Origin: Azadirachta indica
Lineage: Eukaryota > Streptophyta > Magnoliopsida > Sapindales > Meliaceae
Direction of reading: 5' to 3'
DNA length: 64,000 bases
NCBI GenBank assembly: GCA_022749755.1
Contig: CM040446.1
Coordinates: 13,292,367-13,356,366, forward strand
Shown here: positions 11,401 through 22,728 of the stretch, piece after piece
How the letters are laid out: each line of letters begins with the position of its first letter
Position numbering within the stretch: the first letter of the stretch is position 1
The notes under the pieces: generated by a model
The model's input: the letters and a program-made list of their open reading frames with translations, nothing else
What the model was told of the DNA's origin: nothing
The model's database searches: none
Program-made: the position numbers and the translations under genes

Positions 11401-14154
11401 ACAATTGATTTCAAATATTGATTACTGAACAATGGAAATTAAAAAAAAAATTAGTACTTACCACAGCACCTGTCACAAGAATGTAGAAGTCTGTTGGGGC
11501 TTCATTCTGCAAAATCACATCTTCTTTTGGAGGAAAATACTCGGCTTTCATCTCAGAGACCTTTGAAATTTATTTCCAAAAAGAAAAGCAATCCAATGTA
11601 AGAATTCATTTTGAGAAAAGGGAAAAGAGAAAACCAGAATCAGCCACAAAAGAGAAATCAAAGTACATAACCGCAGTGTGTTTTTCGTGAATTACCAGCT
11701 GGAAAAGCAGATCATTTGAAACCCCTCGAAACAAATACACCTTATCCAAGAGAGAGTAGAAAAGATAATGCAAAATGCTAGATCGGATGGCTTTAGGAAG
11801 AGAATCAAGAGTCTCTTGCTGCTGCAGTCCTTCGGAATCTGTCCTGAACTTCAAACATAAATGTGCCAGCATCTGATCTTGCAGGCGAAGAGGTAATTGA
11901 TTCCTCTGAGCAAAACTTGAGGCAGCTTGTATGGTGTCTCTCTGAGATTATGAGAAAAACAAGGAAAGAGTATTAAAAACAAATTAAAATGTAAGCATTC
12001 TGCCAGTGCTGACATGTGTCAGAATCTGCATATATTGTAATTAATAAATTCACAGAATTGTAACAGTAGAATTAACTTACAAATTTTCTAGTTCGACTAG
12101 TTCCATGGACAACCAAGTTGGTCATGTTACCAATCAAATATGCCGTCAATCCAAGGTTGAAGAGCATAAAGAAGATGTCAAAAATCATCTCTCTTGTATT
12201 CACAGGATGCAGGTCACCATAGCCAACAGTTGTTAGTGTAGTGATAGACCAGTACATTGATGTTACATACCGAATCCAAAGACTCTTTTGAAGGAAGTCA
12301 TCTCCCAAGGATGCTCCAATCCATGTCCTCTCAGGGTTGTGGTAACGAGCAGCAAGAAGATAATAGAAGCATCCAGCACAGTGAACAGAAAAAATGGTGA
12401 CCTACAAATAGAATCCTACATTTAGCAATAGCACTCACTGGAAAACACATTTATTTCGTTAAAGAAATTCACAGAAATTTTTATCGGATGCTTACAAAAA
12501 TAAGTTTACAGCATCGAACCCAAAAGTAATTATATTTCCTATCTTTCTCCAATCTGTTTGAAGAAATAATGTAGGGTGAGTCCTGATCAATATATAAAAC
12601 ATCCACAAGCTAACTATATTTGAAGCAAACAATGTCAACAAAATAAAAATGGTCTAGTACCATTAATTTGGTTAAAGTTAAAAGATATCTATTTACAGGG
12701 AAAACCTCTGTACCTGGAAAATAAGGCACTGACTCTTCTTAGACGCCAAAGGCGAAGCATGTTGAATAAGCCATATGACTGGATCGGTTTTGGTGAGATC
12801 TTCTGAGCAAGTTCAGATGGGATTGTGGATATGACGTCAAAGACCAGCCATGAACTTGCATACTTCCAAGCAATCTTCTTTGGACTATCAACAAGTAGGT
12901 AGGTAGTTTTGTCGAGGTAAGCCACAAAGAAAGTGAGATAAATATCCACAGCAAAGAATCCATTCACAACATTATCGATAATGGAAAGTGGTCTCTGAGG
13001 CTTCTTAAGAAATCCAAATTCAAAAGGTGAAACCCAAGCAGTGTAGATGACCAGAAGAACAAGAAAAGTCTCCCACACCCTGCAAGAATCAGTTAAATTT
13101 GGAGCTAAATAGTATAATATTCAGAAATCTTTTAAATTATCTAGAGCTACTTCACGTTTATGCATCTTCACACAGTGCAAATGAATGCCAATTGCAAGAG
13201 AGGGAAGCCAAAATTTTGTCGCAAGTTACTCAAAAGTAGGCCTTTTTATTTTCTTATGAGCAAGTTTCAGTATATAAAATCCTTCAGATAAGTATTCAAA
13301 TACTTGTTTTGAAATCAGTATTCAGATAGTTGCTTCTGTCAAATGACCAAGAAGCATAAGAATTGATAGTTTGGGAACCCGTGAAGTGATGGAAAAACCA
13401 TATGCATAATTTATTCGTTAAAAAGTGAAAAAGCAAATATAGATACTAAAGAATCTTCAATTTGTTTCCTGTAAGAACCAACCACCATTAGATGCTAAAG
13501 CTTGCAATTAGAAACTGGTTGGTCTGACTGCGGGCAGTTCAACAAAAACGTGCTGTACGCACTTTTAGAACAAAGAATCCAAGATTCAAATATATAGCAG
13601 GTGAAGAAACAACGAAAAGTCAAAAATAATAATCAAAAGAGAAAAAAACTATCATTTTGACATTTAATCAACCACATTAAATGGTTTGAAACAGAACTGA
13701 AGTGACAAATTAAACAAAATGCATGGCTAAAAAACAAATAGAAAAGGTAATAATAGTTTGAGTTGAAAAGGAGGTTCACGAGATTCAATGTTGCAGCTTT
13801 CCAAATCCCCTCATCAAAATGTTACAAAAAAATTTATGTTGCACAAACCAATAATAAAACTTCAGTCAACATACCCACCATTAAAATAAAAAAAAATTAA
13901 AAAAATAAACGAAAACAACAACGCGCTCTTAAGTAAACAAAGAGGCAAGAAAACAAGAAAAAACACCTGTAACGACGATCATATGGCGAAACAATGAATC
14001 TACGGAGCTTAACTCGACGGTTGCTCCTTGCTCCGAGAGAAGGAAGAACACCAGTAGATAGACTGTAATGGCTACCATCTCTTGACAACTGCTCTATCTC
14101 TTCTTGGCCGCAAACTGACACCCTGAACACACCTCTATTTCGTTGGCTAGCCAT
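8492..14154 (-). CDS. AKT1-like inward-rectifying Shaker K+ channel, copy B
   Basis: Tandem paralogue of copy A with the same role expected. Exons: 13967-14154, 12714-13079, 12496-12553, 12081-12401, 11696-11941, 11462-11560, 11238-11270, 10934-11119, 10526-10720, 10352-10427, 8492-9381, joining in frame to 885 aa. Exons 1-10 have exactly the lengths of copy A (188, 366, 58, 321, 246, 99, 33, 186, 195, 76 nt); the last is 3 nt shorter. Domains run as in copy A: N-terminus ending SPYDRRYR, S1-S6, filter TTVGYGD, cNBD-like, ankyrin and KHA. Its N-terminus ([18 protein letters not shown]) is closer to the Arabidopsis AKT1 pattern than copy A is. The frame is open upstream to 14379, but the TATA box falls inside that extension, so MASQRN is taken as the start. 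Intron 7 again has a GC donor. No disabling change was seen. Confidence 0.95.
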
Positions 14155-14242
14155 TGTTAAGACCTCTCTCAGCTCTGTTTCTTGGCTATTCTTTTTGCTC
14201 TGTAATCCGGTTCCGCCTCTGTTCTTGCTATACGAGCTGGGT

Positions 14243-14251
14243 CTATATATA
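14243..14251 (-). promoter_or_regulatory. TATA box of AKT1-like gene B
   Basis: The minus strand reads CTTATATATAGACC about 90 nt upstream of the ATG at 14154, the right distance for a short 5' leader. It excludes translation from the in-frame upstream methionine near 14379. Confidence 0.6.
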
Positions 14252-14833
14252 AGGCTTTTGCGTTGTGTCTCTCTTTTCTCTGCGTTACTACACTCGGTTA
14301 TGTTTGTTTCTGAATATACAGTTATTTTCTTGGCCTGTCCCTGGTCCAAGAGTGTCTCCACCAATACTTGAAATTTCAAGAAAATCTTTTTTGAATCCTG
14401 TGGGCCCGTTTATTAGTATTCCCTCAATTAAAATATACGAATAAACAATTCTTAATTACATTCAAAACCTGCCATAACGATCAATCAAACCATAATAGGC
14501 ATTATATTATTATTAACAAAAATTAGGAATTAATTAAAAATTAAACCCGGTGTAATAATTTCCATATTGTAATAAGAAAATTGTAGCCAACTTGCGAGGA
14601 GGGTGCGTGGACACCGGCAATGAAAGCGCGTGAACGGCATCTGTCAAGTCTTAGAGTGTCACGTGCTAGTCATGCAGCGAAGGTTGGCGCCAACCACCTT
14701 CTACCCGACGGGGGCGTTGAATCGGGGATTTCTTATTATTTATGTTTTTATAAAAAAAAAAAAAATCTTGGACTGCCTTAAAAAGGGTGATTTCATCTCG
14801 CAACTTATAATTCTTTTACTATTTATGGATGCT

Positions 14834-15022
14834 TGAAATCTCATCTTTAGTGAACTCAAAAGATTTTGAACAATAATTATTAATTAGTGCAATGATTAAT
14901 TAACTAATCTCAAACGGCAAGAAAAGATTGAATAATTAGTAGTATTAGTGTATATAGGTATGTAATTGCCGAATGAAGGGGCAAGAAGATCCTCATGTCA
15001 CATTTCATTGATCTTGATATAT
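14834..15022 (-). promoter_or_regulatory. Upstream block of gene B shared with gene A
   Basis: Homologous to 6850-7045 and 680-870 bp above the copy B start. It ends at a 20-nt-plus poly-A run (15021-15043), beyond which similarity to the copy A flank is lost. This may mark the edge of the duplicated segment. Confidence 0.6.
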
Positions 15023-15043
15023 AAAAAAAAAAAAAAAAAAAAA

Positions 15044-16920
15044 AGAAGGAAGGAACCCAACACAAAAATTTGACTATTTTTATGTTATTGCCAACATATT
15101 AAAAAGTGCACATACTTAGTTCCCATAATTTACTGTGAATAAACCCAACAACAATTTCAAAAGGTCGTAGTACTAGTAAAATTACTGCCCAAACTGTAAA
15201 AATGTATTATTGGTGTTGTTCTTTTGTTTTTTTTGGGGGGGGGGGCTTTTTGTTGGCCAAGCAGCAAGCACCGAATTCGAGAGAGCCACAACTACTGAAT
15301 TTCCGCCCTAAGTTTTGATATCACCCGTCATTGTGCAGTGTGCCACTTCTGCTCTCTTGACAACACAAAGCTAGTTCGTCAATCACTTGTTCCCCGTAAT
15401 ACCCCAACTGCCATATGTAAATTAGTATTACATTCATTTGGTTTTTATTTAATCTATTTTGGTTTTTCTTCGGAGGAAAAAAAAAAAAAAAAAAAACAGA
15501 AAAAGTCATTAGGCCTGAGCCTCATGGTTAGCTCGAATTCACGTCCAACCTATTATTAGCTGTATGTAATGGGTTTCTCGCTATGTGTAAGTTTTACTTT
15601 CTTTCTATAGAAAGTAGTTTTCCAGAGATTGAATATACTTACAACGATGTTATATCTTTTCAGTACTGTTAGTAAATTTTCTTTAATCTAAGGGTAGATT
15701 ATAAGTAAGATATAGGTTTTTAATATTTAAAAAAAAAAAAAAAAAAGAAAAGAAAGAAAACAAACAGGAAGATGAATGCCCCCACGGCCATTCACTTCTC
15801 CAACTCCCAAACCGTCCTTGGATTGTGAAGTCAACCCAAAACCAAGGTTGACGGTTGACTTTGGAGTGATATTATTTAAGTTATCCAATCATACCATACA
15901 GTTATTATTAACACTCCCATGGCTATTTCATACAATTGAGATGGATGGATAGGACTAAGGCTGCTTGCGGTGTCGCGTGCCCATGAAACTAGTTTATGTT
16001 AGTTTATTCATTGATTTGAAAAGTTGGCAATGCATTTATATTTTAAGCTAACGCCACCGTTTCATTATCAATATGTATATATATACTTCACGCAACAACA
16101 TCACGAATTTAACAGACATGACGATTACTTCATCTATCACTCCTGATAGCGAAAGCATCGTAGACCACTATTATTCTCTCCGTAATTATACAATATTACA
16201 ACTCCGTTTTATTCAACTAATTAAATGCTCGGATTATTTTACGTTCTTGAGATAAAATTGAACAATTTTAATTTGTTGTTGAAAGTTAGTCTTCTAATAT
16301 ATATGGCCTAATTATATAAATTAAGTTCATGCAATTGAATTTGAGATGGTGTTATTTTTTATTTACAATAATTGACATTGTGAACATTGATCATTAGTAA
16401 TTAGATATAAGCGTGCCTGTGACCCGTAATTAAACTGAGAATTTTGCAACTACCTGCAACAAGTTTTATATTAATAAACTCTAATGTCATATTGAATTAA
16501 TAACATTCTTTTATTTGTATGCAATAATTTTGCAAATAAATCTCAAGAAGATGTTTATTTTGATTATTACCATTAAAATTTAAATTATAAATCTTTTTGC
16601 TTAGACTGGTAAGTCAATAATTTTTTTAGTTTAGAAATATATCGCCCCGATAAACTCAAAATTATATGAAAGTATATATATATACACTGCTCCCGATCCC
16701 CATCGATAAACTGTTTCGACTATATAGGTGATTAATGGTGATGAAAATACTGTTGAAGAGGCGAGAATAGATATGAAGGCAATATTAAAATCACATACGC
16801 CGCCCTGCGAAGCTCTATATTAATTAATAAACTCTAATATTATATTTAATTAATGACAGGCTAAATTAATAGTGCATAGGGATGTATGTGTGTGTGTATA
16901 TATATGTATAGTTAGGGGGA
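15044..16920. other. Spacer between gene B and the MULE
   Basis: AT-rich, with no gene I can support. It contains a G10 run near 15235, two poly-A runs (15479-15496, 15728-15746) and a cluster of three TTGAC W-box cores at 15830-15859 (one on minus, two on plus). The cluster is 1.7 kb from the nearest start codon, so a regulatory role is only possible. Confidence 0.4.
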
Positions 16921-16929
16921 ATATATAAT

Positions 16930-17030
16930 GGGGAAAACGATATCAACCCCCTGTTAGATTTCACCTATGACATTTTGCACCCTATTAGAAAAAAAGATAC
17001 AAGATTCCCCTGTCGTGAGGAGTTTAACGG
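16930..17030 (+). repeat. Left terminal inverted repeat of the MULE
   Basis: The outer ~65 bp, including CTGTTAGATTTCACCTAT and CATTTTGCACC, matches the right terminus with few changes. Weaker pairing extends through AGAAAAAAAGATACAAGATT to about 17030. Confidence 0.85.
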
Positions 17031-17901
17031 TGTGAGTGAATTCTTTAAGAACAAAGGGGACTTTTCAAATGTAAGCATTGATATGGCAGACAAGAACTGA
17101 GTTAGACAAAACAAGTCATCTTATGCAACTAGAGAAGAAAGGAAATTAAAAAATAGTTTGAGTTATATCCTATTTGTTTTTTTGTCTTATAACTCTACGT
17201 TCTCCCTTTCTCTTAATCTCTGACCCATTGTACTCCATCCTTGAACACAATCACTTCCCGCCATAAGCCTCATCTCTTGCACACGCAAAGAAACCCTAGG
17301 TCGCAAAATAAGAATTCTCTGTAATCGATGATGAATTTCTATCAGTTTGGCATCATTGATGCACATTTTGACTTGTGCTAGCTTACAATGACGGTAAGTG
17401 TATCATTCAAGAAATAGTTAAATTAGGATTGTGGGTAATGGCTTATGATTTTGCATATTAATAGTATGAGTATGGGGTGAACACTTTGTTGGAAATAATG
17501 TTGTTGCTTAATGTATGATTGTTAAAATGTTAAGTGGGTTTTATAAATGTTTGTGTTTAATTAATTCTATTTTTGTTTATGGGTTTTATTTAAATAAAAA
17601 ATTGTGAATTTTGTTTTATATTACAAACTTCTATTAGTATGGTATGTGTACTGAGGTTAAAATATATTGGTTGTTGTCAGAAGATTCCATTTTTCAACTT
17701 TGATCCACAAAAGCAAATTCCATTTTTCAGCTTTGGTCCATAAAAGCATTTGTTTTTGTTTAATGCCTTTTGTTTGTTAGCATTCAGTTTAAAATAAATT
17801 ACTGTATACTGTATAATTGTACACGCAAGTAGAGTAGTGGATATGATGATAGTGAAAGTAATAGATGAATGTTTGTGTAATATCACTGTAAGTAATACGT
17901 A

Positions 17902-20786
17902 GTGAAGGTATTTATGCACTTTTGTGGGATTGACCATGAACTAGGAGAATACGACACGGAACGTATCAGCTTAGTTGCATGCATTAATGACCTGCTAAGA
18001 TACCTATTTAAAAAGCCTAAGTTTGACGATGAGAACTTCAAATGCAAGGGCAATACAGCTTGGTCAGGGGAAATGGTTGACCTTAAAACAGAGAAAAAAT
18101 TTATAGACTTTTTAGAGTTACACTTGTCCAAAGATGTTGAATATGTTAAATTGGTGTTTGAATTACTTCCTCTAGCATATGGTTCTCCTCCGAAGACTCT
18201 GCTCACACAATCTCACCAATCAACATTAAGGAGAAGCCTATTTAAGACTTAAGACAAATCATCAGAAGCCCAAGAAAGGCCACAAACCTAATCTGACCCA
18301 GTTGAACCTACAAGCCTATATGATGATATTCCTATACCCCAATTAACCCACATACAGAACACACAACAATAAAAAAATTCAACCCCTGCTTCAGATGCAC
18401 AACATCCTAAAGAGCCTCAACAGTTTCAGCAGTCGCAACAGCATCGCACACTCAATGAGCAAGTACCAACATCAGTTAATTTGCCCCCAAACAAAGCTGA
18501 TGACATACTTCAGTCTATAGGTAGGTTGTCTAAACAGTTAGAAAACACAAAAGTAGAAGGATTTGAGTCCAAGGAAGATGTTAGGTTAGGAGATCTAAAT
18601 AATGATGAAGCCAGATATGATTATGGTGTATCATACAATTCAATTAGACCCAATGAAAATGCATCATACCATTCTGAACAAAGTCAACCTTTTACTCATA
18701 ATGTTGGAGGTGAAGATGCTGGTAGTGATGATGATGCTAGGAGTGCTGGCACCATTAATTGGATTGATGATGACATTAAAGATATGATAGAATCAGACTC
18801 TGTTGATGATGTTTCTCTTGACTTGACAAGCATAGAGGATTTTGAAAATGATAACCTATATGATTACAATAGTGAAGATGATGCGTTTGCTCCAAGTGGT
18901 GATGAAGGTGAAAATATAAGAGACGTTATTAACAGAATGGGCAAGGAGGTAAGGCATAGGCTGTATAGAGAACAACCAGAAGATGAGCAAGTAAGCCTCC
19001 ATATTAGCCAAACCTTTACCTCAGTTCATGCATTCAGAGATTACCTTAGGGGATATGCTATTATTGAAGGTGTTGTCTTAAACCAGATCAAGAATAAGAA
19101 AACCAAAGTTACTGCATAGTGTGCCTTGCCAAATTGCCAGTGGATGATACATGCATCAATGATAATTAACAAGGTGACATTCATAATAAGAACCATGAGT
19201 GCTAAAGACCACAAGTATAATCGAGTGGTGCATAATGTAGAAGTTACTAGTTCTTGGATTACTCAAAAGTTATTTACCTCAATTAAAACCAACCCTAACA
19301 TGGAACGTATGCAATGGCTGAGGAGTTAAGAAATAGATTTGGGATAGCAACAACAAAAAGGAAGCTCTATTATGCCAAAAAGAGGGCATTCGCCATGGCT
19401 TCTTCTGACTTCACTAAATCATATACAAAGCTCAATGCATATGTTCAAACAATTTTAATGGAAAATCCAAGAGCCATAGTGAAGATTTAGCATGATTTAT
19501 GAGGAACAACAACATTGTTCAAAAGATTTTTCATCAGTTTCAAGACACAACATGTAGCATTTTAGAAGAGATGCAGGAGATTTATAGGACTGGATAGAGC
19601 CCATATGAAATCTATTTACGATGGTGTGCTGATAAGTGTTGTGACCTTAGGTGCTAACAATAACATTTTGCCCTTAGCAGTAGCTATATGTGAAGGAGAA
19701 AACAAAGAAAGCTAGACTTGGTTTTTGGAATTGTTTCAAAAGCACATGAACATACCAAATGGAACATCTCTACCAATTATGTCTGATCGACAAAAAGGCC
19801 TTATAGCAGTTATTGGAGCTATGTTTCCTGGTGCTAAGACCAAATATTGTGTAAAGCATGTGTACGCTAACGTCATGAAGCAATTTTCATCAAAAATGCT
19901 GAAACAAATGTTCTAGAAAGCAGCAAGAGCAATAAACAAGTATGATTTCCAAGTTACAATTGATGGTTTCATGCAAGTAAATCCTACTGCTTATAAATGG
20001 TTGATTGACAATGATCCAACTACTTGGGCAGCTTATAGTTTCAATCCATTCTTTAAAACTGACGATGTCACTAATAATATGACCAAAAGTTTGAATGATT
20101 TCTTGAATGAGTTCAGATGAAGACTAGTGTTAAAGTTGCTAGAATTCATCAGAATAAAGGTCGTAAGAAGAATAATCAGAAGGAGAGAGAAGGGTAAAGC
20201 TTGGTAAATAAAAGTGTGTCCTCGGGTTTCTAACCATCTTAGCAAGGTTGGAAAGATTGCTAGGAATATGCTTGTAATGAAGGCTAGTAGATGTGAATTT
20301 AAGGTTGTAGATACTGTCATTGGCAACCCTAAGCACTACGTGGTTAATTTGCAAAAGACTTATTCTGAATGCATTGAATGGCAGCTCAACGAACTACCTT
20401 GTAAACATGCATTGGCATGTATACTGCAAAATCATGAAAACCCTGAAAAGTATGTTGACTTCTTACTTACTAAAGAGGTCTATCTTTACACCTATTATAA
20501 GATCATTTATCCAATCCTTAATGAAAGAAACCGACCTACTGCTGATAAACCTGAAGTCCAGCCACCTGTGAAGCACACACAACCTTGCAGGCCTAAAAAG
20601 AACAAAAATAAAGAACCAAATGAAGTAGTAAGGGAAAAAATGAAATTTATTTCACGGTGTGGCATTTGTAATTTGCTTAGGTATAATAGGAAAACATGTC
20701 CAAATGCTGAGGTTAGTAATTACAAACTTAATAACCCTAAACTAACATCTAGCATGAAAATAATACTTTTTTGTTTATATAGATAA
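17902..20786 (+). pseudogene. MULE transposase (mudrA/MURA family), broken
   Basis: Remnant of the cut-and-paste transposase of the element. In order: an N-terminal domain (KVFMHFCGIDHELGEYDTER, 17908-18250); an acidic linker with many D/E/S; the MuDR DNA-binding domain (about 19010-19250, with CQWMIHASM and a terminal HKY where the family has H-x-C); the DDE core (19590-19916, GLDRAHMKSIYDGVL, then MSDRQKGL and CVKHVYAN); a SWIM zinc finger (about 20360-20420, ECIEWQL then LPCKHA, first Cys replaced by Ser); and a zinc knuckle (CGICNLLRYNRKTC, family His replaced by Tyr). Stops include TAG at 19117-19119, 19713-19715 (a conserved Trp position) and 19914-19916, plus frame changes near 19330-19570 and 20120-20200. 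It cannot encode an active transposase. Confidence 0.92.
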
Positions 20787-21860
20787 CAAGGCCAGGTCCT
20801 TCTTCCTCAAGTAGAACACATAAGGTTAAGGACAAATCGAGAGGATTAGGTTATGTCATTAACTTACTACTATAAATTATATTTCTATCATGAATTCATA
20901 ATTAATGTATGGACATGTGTAAGCAGCATCTTCACCTCAACTAGATCATAGTGAACCTTTATCAAAAAGACCTAAAAGAAGCCATAACATATGCATAAGA
21001 GCCTCAACTGAATCCAACCAGCCAAACCTTAAACCTTTAACGATGTAATCACAATATAATACATCATGAAAGCTTAATCATGTACACTGCTGGGTTTGTA
21101 TGGTTTTAAGCTTATGCAATTGTGAATGGTAGCACTAATGTCTTGGGATTCTAAGCATATGTCATTGGTCTTGTTCCATATTGCAGCACTAGTGAATGGA
21201 TGCAAAGATACAAGGATACAAACAGGATAGGAGAAACACACAGCTAACTCTACTCTATTTTTTGAATTTCTTTTGCAATGGCTTAATTATAGTTAACATG
21301 CTGAGTGTGTGCATAGGATTTGTGTTCATTTACGAAGGAAAGTTTGCCTTGTGGTTTGCTTACTTCACCAATTGAACATAATGTATGCACATACACATTG
21401 CCATTACAAATATATAGTTTTGCTTGTCTTAGTTGTTTTGACAAATGTAATTTTTTTTATAGAAATCAACATTAACACAACAACCTTGTATCCAAACAGT
21501 TCACTAGTTACTATGGTTGATAATATAATCTAATATTTTTTTAATTTTCTTTACTTCTTTCATTGGCTGATGATTTCACTTCTTCCAAACCATTACTATA
21601 TAGATGTATATCAATATCAAACAAATCATTAGCATATTTTGCATAACTCCCAACATTTTTAGAATTATTCCTATTCTATCATCTTGGTGATTACAAGTTG
21701 ATAATTTATATGAATTTAAACTTTTATCTTGGAATTCATGTGTTGGTTCACCTATGTTTCAATGCCTTGTAATCTTTTGTGAGTTATCATCATAAACTCT
21801 GCTGCAACCTTTACCTCCTCTCACTTGCCAGTTGTGTTTTTCTCTTACAGGTTTCCAAAA

Positions 21861-22256
21861 CTAAAAATATCCACAGCTCCGAGTTTGCTTACAGTGAAAG
21901 TATAATTTGTTTGGATTTCTTTGTGTCTCAAATATTGCTATGCCTGCCCTTTCACCACAATTACATAACCTGTTCATGAATTTTATTACTCCCTCATTAA
22001 CCATATTAATTTGTAAAATTTGCATCTCTCTTCTTCCCCTGTCATTAATCTCCTTTTTACTTGGACACAAAAATTCAAAAAAATCATAACTTGGCTCATT
22101 TATGCAGAAGAAGTACAATTTATTAGGATTTTTTTTTGTCTCTGATATGAGAATACTAGTTTTTTGCCCACATTTACACTTTTTATTTCTGAAATTCACA
22201 ATTCCTCCATTTATTTCCAAGATAGAGCTTTCCTCAAAAGAAGAAAATGTAGACAT
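21861..22256 (-). CDS. GRF-type zinc-finger protein carried in the MULE, possibly truncated
   Basis: Open frame of 131 aa with two tandem GRF-like zinc-finger units. Unit 1 has CKCGQKTS...NPNKLYFFC (about residues 27-60) but Tyr at the fourth ligand. Unit 2 has CNCGERAG...NPNKLYFHCKQTRSCGYF (about 97-131) with all four Cys. GRF fingers (C-x-C-G, then C, then C-x-F-F) bind nucleic acid in plant and animal proteins (family knowledge). The frame stops at TAG right after GYF. The same frame then reads FWKP and meets GTAAGA, a good splice donor, so the stop may be a nonsense change in a longer spliced gene. It lies inside the element, near the right TIR, transcribed toward the transposase. Function and expression are unknown. 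Confidence 0.6.
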   Translation of the reverse strand: MSTFSSFEESSILEINGGIVNFRNKKCKCGQKTSILISETKKNPNKLYFFCINEPSYDFFEFLCPSKKEINDRGRREMQILQINMVNEGVIKFMNRLCNCGERAGIAIFETQRNPNKLYFHCKQTRSCGYF

Positions 22257-22627
22257 TTTGTTACTTGTTGAATTTTAGAATGTATAGATTACTTGCCTTA
22301 TATGTTCTTGAAGAACTGGGAATTGATTTAGTAATGTTGCTTACTTGCTGTCTATTGTATGAACCAAAATTTTGTAAATGCCTGCACTTTTCTTTTGCTT
22401 GCTCGATTTATGCGATTTCAAGAAATTTTCAATTGTTTTGCTATGGTGAAATTGACTTCTTTATACATGCATTTTCAATATACTGTTACCTAACGGTTAT
22501 ATGTAATATTCATTTATTTTTCTTCGGTCAAAATTTTTTTATTATAATATTCATGTTAACTCAACATTTTTTTATCATTCTGGTGCAGGGTCATTTTAAT
22601 AAAAGCCCAACTTTTCTGTTAACTTAA

Positions 22628-22728
22628 TAGGTTAGCCTTAACGATAAGGGAAATTTTGTATATTTTTTTCTAACAAGGTGCAAAATGTTATAGGTGAAAT
22701 CTAACAGGGGGGTTGGTGTAGTTTTCCG
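22628..22728 (-). repeat. Right terminal inverted repeat of the MULE
   Basis: The reverse complement begins CGGAAAACTACACCAACCCC and matches the left terminus closely for ~65 bp. The adjacent TATATAAT repeats the left flank. Confidence 0.85.

Larger units (their letters stand above)
16930..22728 (+). mobile_element. Mutator-like transposable element (MULE), decayed
   Basis: About 5.8 kb bounded by imperfect terminal inverted repeats. The left end GGGGAAAACGATATCAACCC matches the reverse complement of the right end, and pairing continues about 100 bp inward. The 8-mer TATATAAT directly abuts both ends (16922-16929 and 22729-22736), a plausible but AT-rich target duplication; MULEs normally make 9 bp. 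Inside are a broken mudrA-type transposase on the plus strand and a GRF zinc-finger frame on the minus strand. Several in-frame stops show it is non-autonomous today. The clear TIRs argue that insertion was not very ancient. Confidence 0.88.

Noticed and set aside
13897..14379. Longer N-terminus for AKT1-like copy B from an upstream in-frame Met
   Set aside because: The TATA box at 14243-14251 lies inside it, copy A lacks the extension, and AKT1 proteins start near the MASQRN position.
15505..15560. Sequence GCCTGAGCCTCATGGTTAGC resembling a tRNA-like head after poly-A
   Set aside because: No B box at the right distance and no cloverleaf could be drawn.
18602..18787. Met-rich open frame MMKPDMIMVY...
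   Set aside because: It is an out-of-frame shadow of the acidic linker of the transposase pseudogene.
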